Assembly (NCBI GenBank): GCA_036257565.1 | Contig: DATAFH010000039.1 | Span: 62,001-126,000, forward strand | Source: DASSUW01 sp036257565 | GTDB lineage: Bacteria > Actinomycetota > Thermoleophilia > Solirubrobacterales > Solirubrobacteraceae | Reading direction: 5' to 3' | DNA: 64,000 nucleotides | Shown: positions 18,401-25,989 of the stretch, in pieces | Layout: each line of letters starts with the position of its first letter | Position numbering within the stretch: position 1 is the stretch's first letter | The notes under the pieces: generated by a model | Databases searched by the model: none | The model's input: only the letters and a program-made list of their open reading frames with translations | What the model was told of the DNA's origin: nothing | Translations under genes and position numbers: made by a program

Positions 18401-18658
18401 GTTGTCGAGCACCACCTCGACCTCCGCCTCGCCGCGCGCCTGCACGCCGTGGGCGCCGGCGAAGATCACGTCCTGCATCGACTGGCCACGCACGGCGAGC
18501 GGCGACTGCTCGCCCATCGCCCACAGCACGGCGTCGGTGATGTTGGACTTGCCCGACCCGTTCGGCCCCACGACCACCGAGACGCCCGGCGAGAACTCGA
18601 GCCGCGTGCGGTCGGGGAACGACTTGAACCCCTTGAGGGTGATCGACCTCAGGTGCAC
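15452..18658 (-). CDS. smc: Chromosome segregation ATPase SMC
   Basis: Structural maintenance of chromosomes protein, 1068 aa, slightly short for bacterial SMC. N-terminal Walker A VGPNGSGKSNITDAVLW, long coiled coils from about residue 170, a hinge around residues 440-560, a second coiled-coil arm, then signature LLSGGEKSLTALAFL and Walker B PFYILDEVEAALDD. Starts 4 nt after rnc. Its stop lies 6 nt from the right end of the inverted-repeat element. Confidence 0.96.
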   Translation of the reverse strand: MHLRSITLKGFKSFPDRTRLEFSPGVSVVVGPNGSGKSNITDAVLWAMGEQSPLAVRGQSMQDVIFAGAHGVQARGEAEVEVVLDNGDAALDLEAGEISILRRLSRAGEGEYRINGARCRLTDVLELLSDTGLGKEMHSVVSQGRVEAIVTSKARDRRLLIEEAAGLGKHRKRRRRAQLKLARTQDNLDRALDVEREARSRLRPLKRQAEAAELHERLERQTDEALWSLAREDMRVAEDALRQAEAAVATARAAASETEEELRAVATRREAAEEALASRGTEREALANRYYAARSARERIGLREESARQSAAALSDRAGRRRALLMSLGAEAAADVGDDAAAERIAALEVELEELASERRARVEREVAALEARRAEAASKVEALREAAATAAAARSDADGAAEAARGARREVESAAESARREAARVGADLAKLNQFLRSHAGAPGGARALADDLTAEPGYELALAAALGPRLRAAVVADLAEGSSLLDRAGSDGGAALILPDDSPDVAERPPTPGAVPLVGRVRSGRDDGLAAALLASVWVVDSLEGLDPAFAGVAVTRDGRVWSPTMRELRQVPAGGEDRVLAERNRRDALVAQVERAAQAEQAALARVEDASRAVQEADAVRDESERRARAATRERDDAVEAERHATWLIEQRRSAPDEGPGAERRAQLESAIASERRLAEHAARERVERDRRIAAERERLARDEALQPAAERLASALRDAGEAVNARLERFEAELSADREAGERLAGELRACAAQESRVQGALKERGEEVTRGEVRAQQARDRAADAGRDLGRLAAKLGLEAEPTDEPLDEGARADLEARIERLRRRREQLGPINPLAKREHEEAVAHVEELEGQREDLEAAMRELEGLIRDTDRRIREAFEETFTAAAKNFEELAEQLFPGGRGRLRLVREDAGPRPVLGGGDADEARPTEEDAELAAEAEEEDEDERMGVEIEITPAGKSTKRLTLLSGGEKSLTALAFLFAVFLARPCPFYILDEVEAALDDLNIDRFLTLLRQFADRAQFIVVTHQKRTMEAADCLYGVSMAGNGVSRVVSRRLPAAERAA

Positions 18659-18662
18659 GCGC

Positions 18663-19310
18663 TCACCCCCGCAGCCCGTCGAGCGCCGCCTCGGCCGCGG
18701 CCTGCTCGGCGTCCTTCTTCGAGCGGCCGGTCCCCCGCGCGAGCTCCTCCCCCGCGACCACGGCGGCGACCTCGAAGCGCCGGTCGTGCGGCGGGCCCTC
18801 CTCGGCCGTCACCTCGTAGACCACGATCGACCCGCGGCGCGCCAGGCGCTCCTGCAGCGCGGACTTGAAGTCGGCCGGACGCTCGAGCGCCTGCTCGATC
18901 TCCGGCGTGAACGCCTCCACCACGGCGTCGGCCGTGACCTCGTAGCCGTAGGCCAGATAGCAGGCGCCGATCACGGCCTCGATCACCGAGGCGAGCACCC
19001 GCTCGGTCTGGGCCAGCGCGTCCGTGACCGGCCCGGCGACCTCCGGCGGCGCCGCGGCCCGCAGGCGCTCCGGGATCCCCAGCCGCTCGGCCACCGCCCG
19101 GCACGAGCGACCCGACACCGCCTGCGCGCGGACCTTCGTGAGCCGGCCGGCGCCGTGGCTCTCGAGCCGCGGGAAGAGGTGCGTGCTGACCGCAAGGCCC
19201 AGCACCGAGTCCCCGAGGAACGCGAGCCGCTCGTAGGCGTCGGCGCGCTCGGCCACCCACGAGGCATGCGTGAGCGCCTGCCGCGCGAGGTCCTCCGGCA
19301 GCCGCTCCAC
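18663..19310 (-). CDS. rnc: Ribonuclease III
   Basis: Double-strand-specific RNase for rRNA and mRNA processing. Catalytic signature ERLAFLGDSVLGLAVS, with the second acidic patch in ASVIEAVIGACYLAYG, and a C-terminal dsRNA-binding domain (DFKSALQERLARRG to GRSKKDAEQAAAEAALDGL). GTG start at 19310 gives 215 aa; only CTG codons lie between it and the acpP stop. In the plsX-acpP-rnc-smc order; the frequently intervening mutM/fpg is missing. Confidence 0.95.
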   Translation of the reverse strand: MERLPEDLARQALTHASWVAERADAYERLAFLGDSVLGLAVSTHLFPRLESHGAGRLTKVRAQAVSGRSCRAVAERLGIPERLRAAAPPEVAGPVTDALAQTERVLASVIEAVIGACYLAYGYEVTADAVVEAFTPEIEQALERPADFKSALQERLARRGSIVVYEVTAEEGPPHDRRFEVAAVVAGEELARGTGRSKKDAEQAAAEAALDGLRG

Positions 19311-19334
19311 CAGTTCGTGCAGCTTGCGCAGAGG

Positions 19335-19619
19335 TCAGGATCCCGGCTCGCGGTCGGCGGCTCCGCCCGCGGGGGCGGGCGGCGGGTGGGCGAGCACGAA
19401 GTCGACCGCCGCGCCGACGGTCTGAATCCTCGCCGCCTCCTCGTCGGACATCTTGATCCCGTACGTGTCCTCGAGCTCCTGCACGAGCGTGTAGAGGTCG
19501 AGCGAGTCGGCATCGAGGTCGTTGCGGAAGTGCGTCGCCTCGTTGATGCGCGCGGGATCGAGCTCCAGCTCGTCGGCCAGATGCTCGCGGATCAGCTCGA
19601 GAACCTCGTCTCGGGTCAT
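19335..19619 (-). CDS. acpP: Acyl carrier protein
   Basis: Carries growing fatty-acyl chains on 4'-phosphopantetheine attached to the serine of DADSLDLYTLVQELED. Acidic four-helix protein of 94 aa with a proline/glycine-rich tail of about 17 residues beyond the usual end. Overlaps plsX by 4 nt and precedes rnc, the common order in Gram-positive bacteria. Confidence 0.93.
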   Translation of the reverse strand: MTRDEVLELIREHLADELELDPARINEATHFRNDLDADSLDLYTLVQELEDTYGIKMSDEEAARIQTVGAAVDFVLAHPPPAPAGGAADREPGS

Positions 19620-20641
19620 GGCTGGTCGGGCACGGTAGCTGCCCTCTCGGACGGCCTCCGCAGCGCCCCGGCGGCCGCCAGCCGCTCGTACGTACGGCCG
19701 GCGATGTCCTGCCGCACGCCGCGCGCGGCCACCTCGATCGCGCGCGCGAAGCCGCGCTCGCCGAACGACCCGTGCGGCACGACCCCCAGCCGCCGCAGGC
19801 CGAGCAGCACCGCGCCGCCCGCCATCTCGGGATCGAGCTCGTCGCGCAGCCCGCGCAGCGCGGGGCGCAGCAGCAGCCCTCCGAGCCGCGCGCGCGCCGA
19901 CGACATGGCCGCGCTGCGGACCGCGCCCAGCAGCGCGGACGACGCGCCCTCCATGACCTTCAGCGCGACGTTGCCGGTGAAGCCGTCGGCCACGATCACG
20001 TCCGCCACGCCGGACCCGATCGCGAAGCCCTCGACGTTGCCGACGAAGCCGGGATGGTCCGCCAGGACGGCATGGGCGGCGATCACGTCCTCCGGCCCCT
20101 TCGTCGCCTCCTCGCCGTTGGAGAGCAGCGCCACCCGGGGCCGCTCGACCCCCATGACGACCTCCATGAACGCCGCGCCCATGTGCGCGAACTGCACGAG
20201 GTGCTCGGGCCGGACCTCCACGTTGGCGCCCGCGTCCAGAAGGAGGAACGGCGACCCGGGCACCGGCACCAGGACGGCCAGCGCGGGCCGGTGGACGCCA
20301 CGCGCCCGCTTGAAGGAGAACAGCGAGGCGGCGAGCACCGCGCCCGTCGAGCCGCCGGAGACCAGCGCGTCCGCGCGGCCCTCGGCCACCGCCTGCACGG
20401 CCTGCACGATCGAGGCCTGCGGGTTGCCGCGCACGGCGCGGGCCGGGTCGGCGGCCTTGGCGATCGAGAGCGGGGCGTCGACCACCTCGACGCCCTCCAG
20501 CACGTCGCCCAGCTCCGCGGCCGGGCCGAAGAGCAGGACCCGCGTGCCGGCCGCCGCGGCCAGCGCGGCACCGCGCGCCACCTCGGTGGGGCCACGATCG
20601 GCCCCGTTCGCGTCGACCGCGACCGTGACCTGCTCGGGCAT
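19616..20641 (-). CDS. plsX: Phosphate acyltransferase PlsX
   Basis: Converts acyl-ACP to acyl-phosphate, feeding phospholipid synthesis through PlsY. 341 aa with VAVDANGADRGPTEVARG, the VSGGSTGAVLAAS motif, and LLDAGANVEVRPEHLVQFA, VADGFTGNVALKVMEG near the end. It follows rpmF by 7 nt and overlaps acpP. Confidence 0.95.
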   Translation of the reverse strand: MPEQVTVAVDANGADRGPTEVARGAALAAAAGTRVLLFGPAAELGDVLEGVEVVDAPLSIAKAADPARAVRGNPQASIVQAVQAVAEGRADALVSGGSTGAVLAASLFSFKRARGVHRPALAVLVPVPGSPFLLLDAGANVEVRPEHLVQFAHMGAAFMEVVMGVERPRVALLSNGEEATKGPEDVIAAHAVLADHPGFVGNVEGFAIGSGVADVIVADGFTGNVALKVMEGASSALLGAVRSAAMSSARARLGGLLLRPALRGLRDELDPEMAGGAVLLGLRRLGVVPHGSFGERGFARAIEVAARGVRQDIAGRTYERLAAAGALRRPSERAATVPDQP

Positions 20642-20648
20642 CGCCTAG

Positions 20649-20846
20649 CTAGTGCTCGTGGTCGTGATCGTGCGAGACGTCGACGACCTCACGGCCGCCG
20701 TAGCTGCCGCAATGCGGGCACACCCGGTGAGGGCGGCGCGGCTGGTGGCACTGCGGGCAGGCGTTGATCGACGGCGCGCTGATCTTGTGCTGCGCTCGGC
20801 GCTTCGACGTGCGCGAGTGCGACTGCTTCTGCTTCGGGACGGCCAT
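20649..20846 (-). CDS. rpmF: Ribosomal protein L32
   Basis: Large-subunit zinc-ribbon protein L32, 65 aa from ATG 20846. N-terminus MAVPKQKQSHSRTSKRRAQH is typical, followed by ACPQCHQ and VCPHCGSYGGREVV, the four cysteines of a zinc site, and a His/Asp-rich tail. Normally preceded by a DUF177/YceD gene; that partner lies 6.4 kb away at 27243-27767. Confidence 0.96.
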   Translation of the reverse strand: MAVPKQKQSHSRTSKRRAQHKISAPSINACPQCHQPRRPHRVCPHCGSYGGREVVDVSHDHDHEH

Positions 20847-20870
20847 GGGCGACGCAGAAGAGTAGCGAAG

Positions 20871-21226
20871 CGGTGGGGGCCCGACCTTGTCGAGGTGCTC
20901 GCGCGGACCGGGCAGCGGACCGCCGCGCGCCGTGTCCAGCGCCGGTTCGCGGAGCGGGCAAGCGCAGCCGGGACGGCGGAGATGACCGCGCTCGCCGAGC
21001 GCTGCGCCGGACTCGTCGCCGATGACGCGCTCGAGCACCACGCGCGCTCGCCGGTCGTGGTCGAGCAGGCGCGCACGCTGCTCGCCCACTGTTCCTCAGC
21101 GAGAAGACCGTCGAGTACCACCTCGGCCGCGTGTACCGCAAGCTCGGCGTCGGCTCCCGCACCCAGCTCGCGTCGCTGCCGATGCTCGACGCGTCAGCCG
21201 CCGTCGAAGCCGCCGACGCGCGATAG
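20871..21226 (+). pseudogene. Remnant of a LuxR/LAL-family transcriptional regulator
   Basis: Two pieces of one regulator in different frames. 20871 to about 21092 encodes RWGPDLVEVLARTGQRTAAR through VVVEQARTLLAHC, the helical repeat region near the end of large ATP-binding LuxR proteins. From about 21092 another frame gives LFLSEKTVEYHLGRVYRKLG and VGSRTQLASLP, ending TAG at 21226: the last helices of a LuxR DNA-binding domain. The roughly 80 residues expected between them are gone, as is everything N-terminal. Clearly non-functional. It overlaps the end of the iron permease gene. Confidence 0.8.
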
Positions 21227-22786
21227 GCGGATCGCCAGCACGACGGGCACGAGCCCGACGGCGACGATCATCAGCGCCGGGAGCGCCGCAGTGTCGAACC
21301 GCGAGTCCTTCGTCGCCTCCCAGACGGCGATCGCGAGCGTGTCGCCGCCGAGCGGCCGCAGAAGCGCCGTCGCCGGGAGCTCCTTGACCACCTCGACGAA
21401 GACCAGCAGCGCAGCGATCGCGATGCCCGGCCACAGGAGCGGGAGGTGGACGTCGGCGAGCAGCCGCGAACGGTCGGCCCCCAGGCTGCGAGCCGCCTCG
21501 TCGAGCGACGGCGAGATCCGCGCCATGCGCCCCTGGACGCTGAACAGCGCGAGCGCGTGGAACCGCACGACGTACGCGAGCACGAGCCCGACGGCGGTGC
21601 CGGTCAGCAAGAGCCCGACGCCGGCAAGGTCGTCGAGTCGCGCGTCGAGCCACGCGAGCGGGACGTAGACGGCCACGGCCACGACCGTGCCGGGCACCGC
21701 GTAGCCGAGCGCGCTCGCCCGTCCGAACCCGCCGGCCAGGCGCGACGGCTGCGCCCGTGGGGCGTAGGCGACCACGGTGGCGGCGATCACGGCGACGACC
21801 GCGGCGACCGACGCCAGCAGCAGGCTGTTGACCGCGGCGCGCGCCAGCGCCTCGGCCGACGCGCCCTCCCCCAGCGACCCGATCGCCCACGCCAGCAGCT
21901 GCGCGATCGGGGCGACGACGGCGGCCAGCAGCAGCAGGGCGGGCAGCGCCGGCGCCAGCCACGCGACGGGTCCCCGCAGGCGCCGTGGGAGCACCGCCTC
22001 GCCGCGGCCGAGCGCCTGGTGGTAGCGAGCCCGCCCGCGCGCGAAGTGCTCGAGCGCGACGAGCGTCGCCGCCAGCGTGACGAGCACGGTGGCGAGCTGG
22101 AGCGCGGCCGCCTGGTCGAAGGTGCCGTACCAGACGCGGTAGATCGCGTCGGTCAGCGCGCGGTAGTTGAGGAGGTTGACGGCGCCGAAGTCGGCCAGCG
22201 CCTCCATCACGGCGAGCGCGACGCCGCCCGCCAGCGCCGGGCGCGCGAGCGGGAGCGCCACGCGCCGCACCGCCGCCCCGTAGGACAGCCCGAGCGTACG
22301 CGCCGCCTCGAGCGCCTGCCGCGACTGGCCGAGGAACGCGCCGCGGGCGAGCACGTACACATACGGGTAGAGGACGGCGGTGAGGACGGCGATCGTCCCC
22401 CCGGTGGAGCGGATCTCCGGCAGCCGCCCGCCGAACGGCCCCGACCCGTCGTACTGGCCCAGCAGCACGTAGACGAGCACGTACGCGGGCATCGCCAGCG
22501 GCAGCACGAGCGCCCAGTCGAGCCAGCGGCGGCCCGGGAAGTCGTAGAACGACACGAGCGCCGCGAGGCTGCCGCCGAGCAGGAGCGTGCCGACGCCGAC
22601 GCCGGCGGCGAGAACGAGGCTCGCCCGCAGCGCCTCGGGCAGGAGGCTGCCGGCGATCTGGTCGAGCGCCTCGCCCTGGCCGAGGAACGAGGCAGGGAGC
22701 ACGAGCAGCGGCGCGAGGACGGCGGCCGCGACCGCGATCCCCGCTACCGTCCAGCCCGAGGGCCGGCGGCGGACGGCTACGTCCAC
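21194..22786 (-). CDS. Iron(III) ABC transporter permease (two-domain, FbpB/AfuB type)
   Basis: Inner-membrane permease with two fused six-helix domains, 530 aa, the normal layout for FbpB/AfuB/SfuB iron systems. Each half carries an EAA loop facing the ATPase: EAARTLGLSYGAAVRRVALP and EAARSLGADRSRLLADVHLP. The GTG at 22786 overlaps the binding-protein gene by 10 nt, so the two are coupled. The C-terminus runs into the LuxR remnant on the other strand. Confidence 0.9.
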   Translation of the reverse strand: MDVAVRRRPSGWTVAGIAVAAAVLAPLLVLPASFLGQGEALDQIAGSLLPEALRASLVLAAGVGVGTLLLGGSLAALVSFYDFPGRRWLDWALVLPLAMPAYVLVYVLLGQYDGSGPFGGRLPEIRSTGGTIAVLTAVLYPYVYVLARGAFLGQSRQALEAARTLGLSYGAAVRRVALPLARPALAGGVALAVMEALADFGAVNLLNYRALTDAIYRVWYGTFDQAAALQLATVLVTLAATLVALEHFARGRARYHQALGRGEAVLPRRLRGPVAWLAPALPALLLLAAVVAPIAQLLAWAIGSLGEGASAEALARAAVNSLLLASVAAVVAVIAATVVAYAPRAQPSRLAGGFGRASALGYAVPGTVVAVAVYVPLAWLDARLDDLAGVGLLLTGTAVGLVLAYVVRFHALALFSVQGRMARISPSLDEAARSLGADRSRLLADVHLPLLWPGIAIAALLVFVEVVKELPATALLRPLGGDTLAIAVWEATKDSRFDTAALPALMIVAVGLVPVVLAIRLSRVGGFDGG

Positions 22787-23790
22787 CCCACGCGCTGCAT
22801 CAGGGCCACGGCCGCCTGCAGCGACGGTCCGGCGCGCTCGACATCGATCGGGTCGGTCTTGACGTCGGCCCACTCGCGGATGTGCTCGGCGGGCGGCACG
22901 TCGGGGTTGGCGGCGAACTCGCTGTTCTCCACGATCTCCTCCTGCGCCTGGCGGCCCGTGAGGAACTCGAGCAGCCGCACGGCGTTCGCCCGGTGCTCGC
23001 TGCCCTTCACGACGCCCGCGCCCGAGAGGTTCAGGTGCGCGCCCGCGCTCGGCCAGGCGGGCGCGACCGGGAAGTCGGGGTCATCCTTGAGCTTGCGGCC
23101 CAGGTAGTAGTGGTTCGTGAGCCCGACGTCGCAGCGATCGGCGGCGATCGCGTCGAGCACGTCGACGTCCGAGCCGAGGATCTGCGGGTCGTTGGCCATC
23201 CAGGAGCGCAGGAGCTTCTCGGTCTGCGCCTCGCCGTGCTTGGCGATGCTGTCGGCGACGAACGACTGGTTGTACTCGTTGTTCGACGTGCGCAGGCAAA
23301 GCCGGCCTTTGAAGCGCGGGTCGCCCAGGTCCGCGTACGAGCGCACCGCGTCGGCCGGGACGCGCTCGGTCGAGCGCATCGGCGTGCGGATGCGAGTGCT
23401 GAGGCCCCACCACGCGCCTGCGGGGTCGTGCAGCGCCGCCGGCACCTGCTGCTCGAGCCGGGGGGTGTCGACCGGCTGCAGGAGGCCGGCCTCCTCCGCC
23501 CGCCACAGGTTCGCCAGGTCGGTGGTCACGAGCAGGTCCGCATCCGTGCGGTCGCCCTCCCGGCGCAGGCGCTCGAACAGCTCGGGGGCCGTGCCGCCGC
23601 GCAGCTCGACCTTCAGCCCGGTCCGGTCCTTGAACGCCTTGAACGCCTGCTCGTCGCCGTACTGGGAGCGGCCGTTGTACACGACCACGTCGGCCGAGCC
23701 GCTGAGTGCGAACGCCGCCGCCGCAAGCCCGGCGATGACGACCGCCACCCCCGCCGCGACGAGTCCCAGGCGCTTCCGCGTCCAGCGCAT
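22777..23790 (-). CDS. Iron(III) ABC transporter substrate-binding protein (FbpA/FutA type)
   Basis: Extracellular solute-binding protein, 337 aa. N-terminal membrane anchor or signal (residues 8-29, LGLVAAGVAVVIAGLAAAAF) with no lipobox cysteine, then VVVYNGRSQYGDEQAFKAF at the first ligand-binding strand. Tandem tyrosines in GLTNHYYLGRKL match the iron-binding YY pair of FbpA and FutA proteins. Divergent from the ATPase gene across only 17 nt, which hold a palindromic TTAGGG-type site. Confidence 0.88.
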   Translation of the reverse strand: MRWTRKRLGLVAAGVAVVIAGLAAAAFALSGSADVVVYNGRSQYGDEQAFKAFKDRTGLKVELRGGTAPELFERLRREGDRTDADLLVTTDLANLWRAEEAGLLQPVDTPRLEQQVPAALHDPAGAWWGLSTRIRTPMRSTERVPADAVRSYADLGDPRFKGRLCLRTSNNEYNQSFVADSIAKHGEAQTEKLLRSWMANDPQILGSDVDVLDAIAADRCDVGLTNHYYLGRKLKDDPDFPVAPAWPSAGAHLNLSGAGVVKGSEHRANAVRLLEFLTGRQAQEEIVENSEFAANPDVPPAEHIREWADVKTDPIDVERAGPSLQAAVALMQRVGWT

Positions 23791-23803
23791 TAGGGTAACC
23801 TTA
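23790..23803. promoter_or_regulatory. Candidate DtxR/MntR-like operator in the iron transporter divergent promoter
   Basis: Imperfect 14-bp palindrome TTAGGGTAACCTTA in the 17-nt gap between the two divergent start codons. It overlaps opposing -10-like boxes: TAACCT (23796-23801) 6 nt before the GTG at 23808, and TAAGGT on the minus strand 7 nt before the ATG at 23790. It resembles TTAGG...CCTAA boxes of metal-responsive DtxR-superfamily repressors, so binding would shut off both directions. A related site is at 25974-25987. Confidence 0.55.
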
Positions 23804-23807
23804 CTCG

Positions 23808-24845
23808 GTGGTGACGGAACCGGCGATCGATGCCCGCGGCGTCGTGAAGGTCTTCGGCCGCACCCGGGCGGTGGACGATGCGACGCTGCGCGTCGACCGC
23901 GGCGAGCTGGTCGCCTTGCTGGGCCCCAGCGGCTCGGGCAAGACCACGCTCCTGCGGGTGATCGCCGGCTTCGAGGAGCCCGACGCCGGCGCGGTGGAGA
24001 TCGCCGGCCGTCCGGTCGCGGGCGACGGCGCGTGGGTCGAGCCCGAGCACCGGCGGATCGGCATGGTGTTCCAGGACGGCGCGCTGTTCCCGCACCTGAC
24101 CGTCGAGCGCAACGTGGCGTTCGGCGCGTCGCGGCGGGAGCGGGTGGCCGAGTGCATGCAGCTCGTCGGCCTCGCCGAGCGCGCCGGCAGCTTCCCGCAC
24201 GAGCTCTCGGGCGGCGAGCGCCAGCGGGTCGCGTTGGCGCGCGCGCTGGCGGCGGACCCGGACGTCGTGCTGCTCGACGAGCCGTTCGCGTCGCTCGACG
24301 CCGGGCTGCGCGACGCGCTGCGCGCCGAGGTGGCCGACATCCTGCGCGCGGCCGGCACGAGCGCGCTGCTCGTCACCCACGACCAGGCGGAGGCGCTGTC
24401 GCTGGCCGGCACGGTGGCCGTCATGCGCGAGGGCCGGATCGAGCAGGTCGGCACGCCCGAGGAGATCTACGAGCGGCCGCAAAGCCGCTGGGTGGCCGAG
24501 TTCCTCGGCGAGGCCGACGTGCTGCCCGGCACGGCGAGCCGCGGCATGGTCGAGTGCGAGCTCGGTCGCTTCGGCGCGGCGCCGGAGCTGGCCGGGCGCG
24601 TGAACGTGGTCATCCGCCCCGAGTCGGTGGCGATCGGGACCGGGTGGGCGGGGGGTGGCATCCGCGAGCGCGCCGAGGCGGTCGTCGTCGCCCGCTCGTT
24701 CTACGGTCACGACCAGCTCGTGCACCTCGAGCTCCCCTCCGGCCTGCGCCTGCGCTCGCGCCGGCTCGGCTTCCCCGCGTGGCATCCCGGCGACCGCGTC
24801 CGCATCTGGATCGACGGGCCGGTCAGCGCTGTGGAGCCGGATTGA
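23808..24845 (+). CDS. Iron(III) ABC transporter ATP-binding protein
   Basis: ATPase of the FbpC/PotA family, 345 aa: Walker A LGPSGSGKTTLLRVIAGFEE, Q-loop GMVFQDGALFPHLTV, signature ELSGGERQRVALARAL, Walker B VVLLDEPFASLD, switch LLVTHDQAEALSLAG, and a C-terminal TOBE-like domain of about 110 residues. It is split from its permease and binding protein onto the opposite strand. Probably leaderless (TAACCT, 6 nt, GTG). Its 3' end overlaps the convergent dehydrogenase by 23 nt. Confidence 0.9.
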   Translation: MVTEPAIDARGVVKVFGRTRAVDDATLRVDRGELVALLGPSGSGKTTLLRVIAGFEEPDAGAVEIAGRPVAGDGAWVEPEHRRIGMVFQDGALFPHLTVERNVAFGASRRERVAECMQLVGLAERAGSFPHELSGGERQRVALARALAADPDVVLLDEPFASLDAGLRDALRAEVADILRAAGTSALLVTHDQAEALSLAGTVAVMREGRIEQVGTPEEIYERPQSRWVAEFLGEADVLPGTASRGMVECELGRFGAAPELAGRVNVVIRPESVAIGTGWAGGGIRERAEAVVVARSFYGHDQLVHLELPSGLRLRSRRLGFPAWHPGDRVRIWIDGPVSAVEPD

Positions 24846-25971
24846 CCGCACGGTAGATCGAGCCGTTGGCGGACGCGAAGAGCGGCTCGCCGTCGGTGTC
24901 GGGACCGACGTGGGTGAGCTGGGGCACGCCGGCCCGCTCGCGGCGCACGTCGGTGGCGCGGCCTTCCCGCGCCCCGCGGAGCGACCACAGCACGCCGGAG
25001 CAGAAGTCGCCGTACAGGTAGCGGCCGCGCAGGGCGTCGAGCCTCGCGCCCTGGTACACGTAGCCGCCGGTCACGGAGCACCCGTCATCGTGCGTGTAGG
25101 CGGCGACGGGCCACACCACCTCACCGGACGCGAGCTCGTCGTCGCCCTCGGGGACGCGCCGGTCCCCCTCGTAGACGCTCCAGCCAAGGTTCTTCGGCGG
25201 CTCGTCGGGCTCGAGCTGGACGCGGTCGATCTCCTCGATCTCGTCCTGGCCGACGTCGGCGATCCAGACTTCGCCGAGCGCGGGGTCGAACGAGAAGCGC
25301 CACGGGTTGCGCAGGCCGATCAGCTCGACCCGCCAGAGCGGCTCGGGGGCGTCGACGTCGGTGGAGAGCAGCTTGCCGAGCCGGTCCCGTGAGTCCTGGG
25401 CGCGGCGTTGCGGGTCGTAGGCGCCGCCGCCGTCCCCGAGGCCGAGGTAGAGCCGGCCGTCGGGCCCGAACGCGAGCTGTCCGCCGTTGTGGTTGGGCTC
25501 GGGCTGGCGCTGGAACAGGAGCTCGCGCAGCGGCCGGGGGTCGATGCGGGTCGCCCCGTCACGGAACTCGGCCACGCGGGTGTCGCCCCGGCGGTCGCTC
25601 CAGTGCAGGTACAGGCGCCGGTCGGTCGCGAAGTCGGGGTGGAAGGCGATGCCGAGCAACCCCTGCTCGGCGCCCGTGGTCACCCGGTCGGCGAGGTCGA
25701 GCATCACCGTGCGCCGTCCGTCGCGGAGGCGGACGACGCGGCCGGGCTGCTCGAGCAACCACAGCGCGTCGGGGTCACCGGGGGCGACGCCGACGTACGT
25801 CGGCCGGTTGAAGCCGGTGGCGATGCGCTCGAGGTCGAACGAGTGGGCGCGGCCGCTCTCGGTCGCCGGGCGGACGGGCTCGACCGGGTCCTCGCTCGAC
25901 CCGAGGGCCACCGCGGCGACGACGGCGAGCACGGCGACGGCGCTGACGGCGGCGACGAGGCGGAAGCGCAC
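24823..25971 (-). CDS. PQQ-dependent sugar dehydrogenase family protein (sorbosone/glucose type)
   Basis: Six-bladed beta-propeller of the glucose/sorbosone dehydrogenase (HHIP-like) family, predicted exported and membrane-anchored (residues 4-25 hydrophobic, RLVAAVSAVAVLAVVAAVAL). Family motifs: GLLGIAFHPDFATDRRLYLH, EPNHNGGQLAFGPDGRLYLG, LGDGGGAYDP, GLRNPWRFSFDP, GGYVYQG. 382 aa. Substrate and PQQ use are not provable from sequence. GTG start directly follows a TTAGGG-N2-CCCTAA palindrome also seen at the iron transporter. Confidence 0.82.
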   Translation of the reverse strand: MRFRLVAAVSAVAVLAVVAAVALGSSEDPVEPVRPATESGRAHSFDLERIATGFNRPTYVGVAPGDPDALWLLEQPGRVVRLRDGRRTVMLDLADRVTTGAEQGLLGIAFHPDFATDRRLYLHWSDRRGDTRVAEFRDGATRIDPRPLRELLFQRQPEPNHNGGQLAFGPDGRLYLGLGDGGGAYDPQRRAQDSRDRLGKLLSTDVDAPEPLWRVELIGLRNPWRFSFDPALGEVWIADVGQDEIEEIDRVQLEPDEPPKNLGWSVYEGDRRVPEGDDELASGEVVWPVAAYTHDDGCSVTGGYVYQGARLDALRGRYLYGDFCSGVLWSLRGAREGRATDVRRERAGVPQLTHVGPDTDGEPLFASANGSIYRAVNPAPQR

Positions 25972-25989
25972 TGTTAGGGCACCCTAACA
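25972..25989. promoter_or_regulatory. Perfect 8-bp-arm palindrome before the sugar dehydrogenase start
   Basis: TGTTAGGG-CA-CCCTAACA: two perfect 8-bp arms around a 2-nt centre, ending one base before the GTG start at 25971 and overlapping the stop of the upstream glycosyltransferase gene. The core TTAGGG-N2-CCCTAA has the same size and layout as the site at 23790-23803. Too compact for a terminator; a repressor operator covering the start is the best reading. Confidence 0.55.

Noticed and set aside
17817..20648. A 943-codon plus-strand open frame opposite smc, rnc, acpP and plsX
   Set aside because: Composition is Ser/Arg/Ala noise and the minus strand encodes four clear housekeeping proteins across it.
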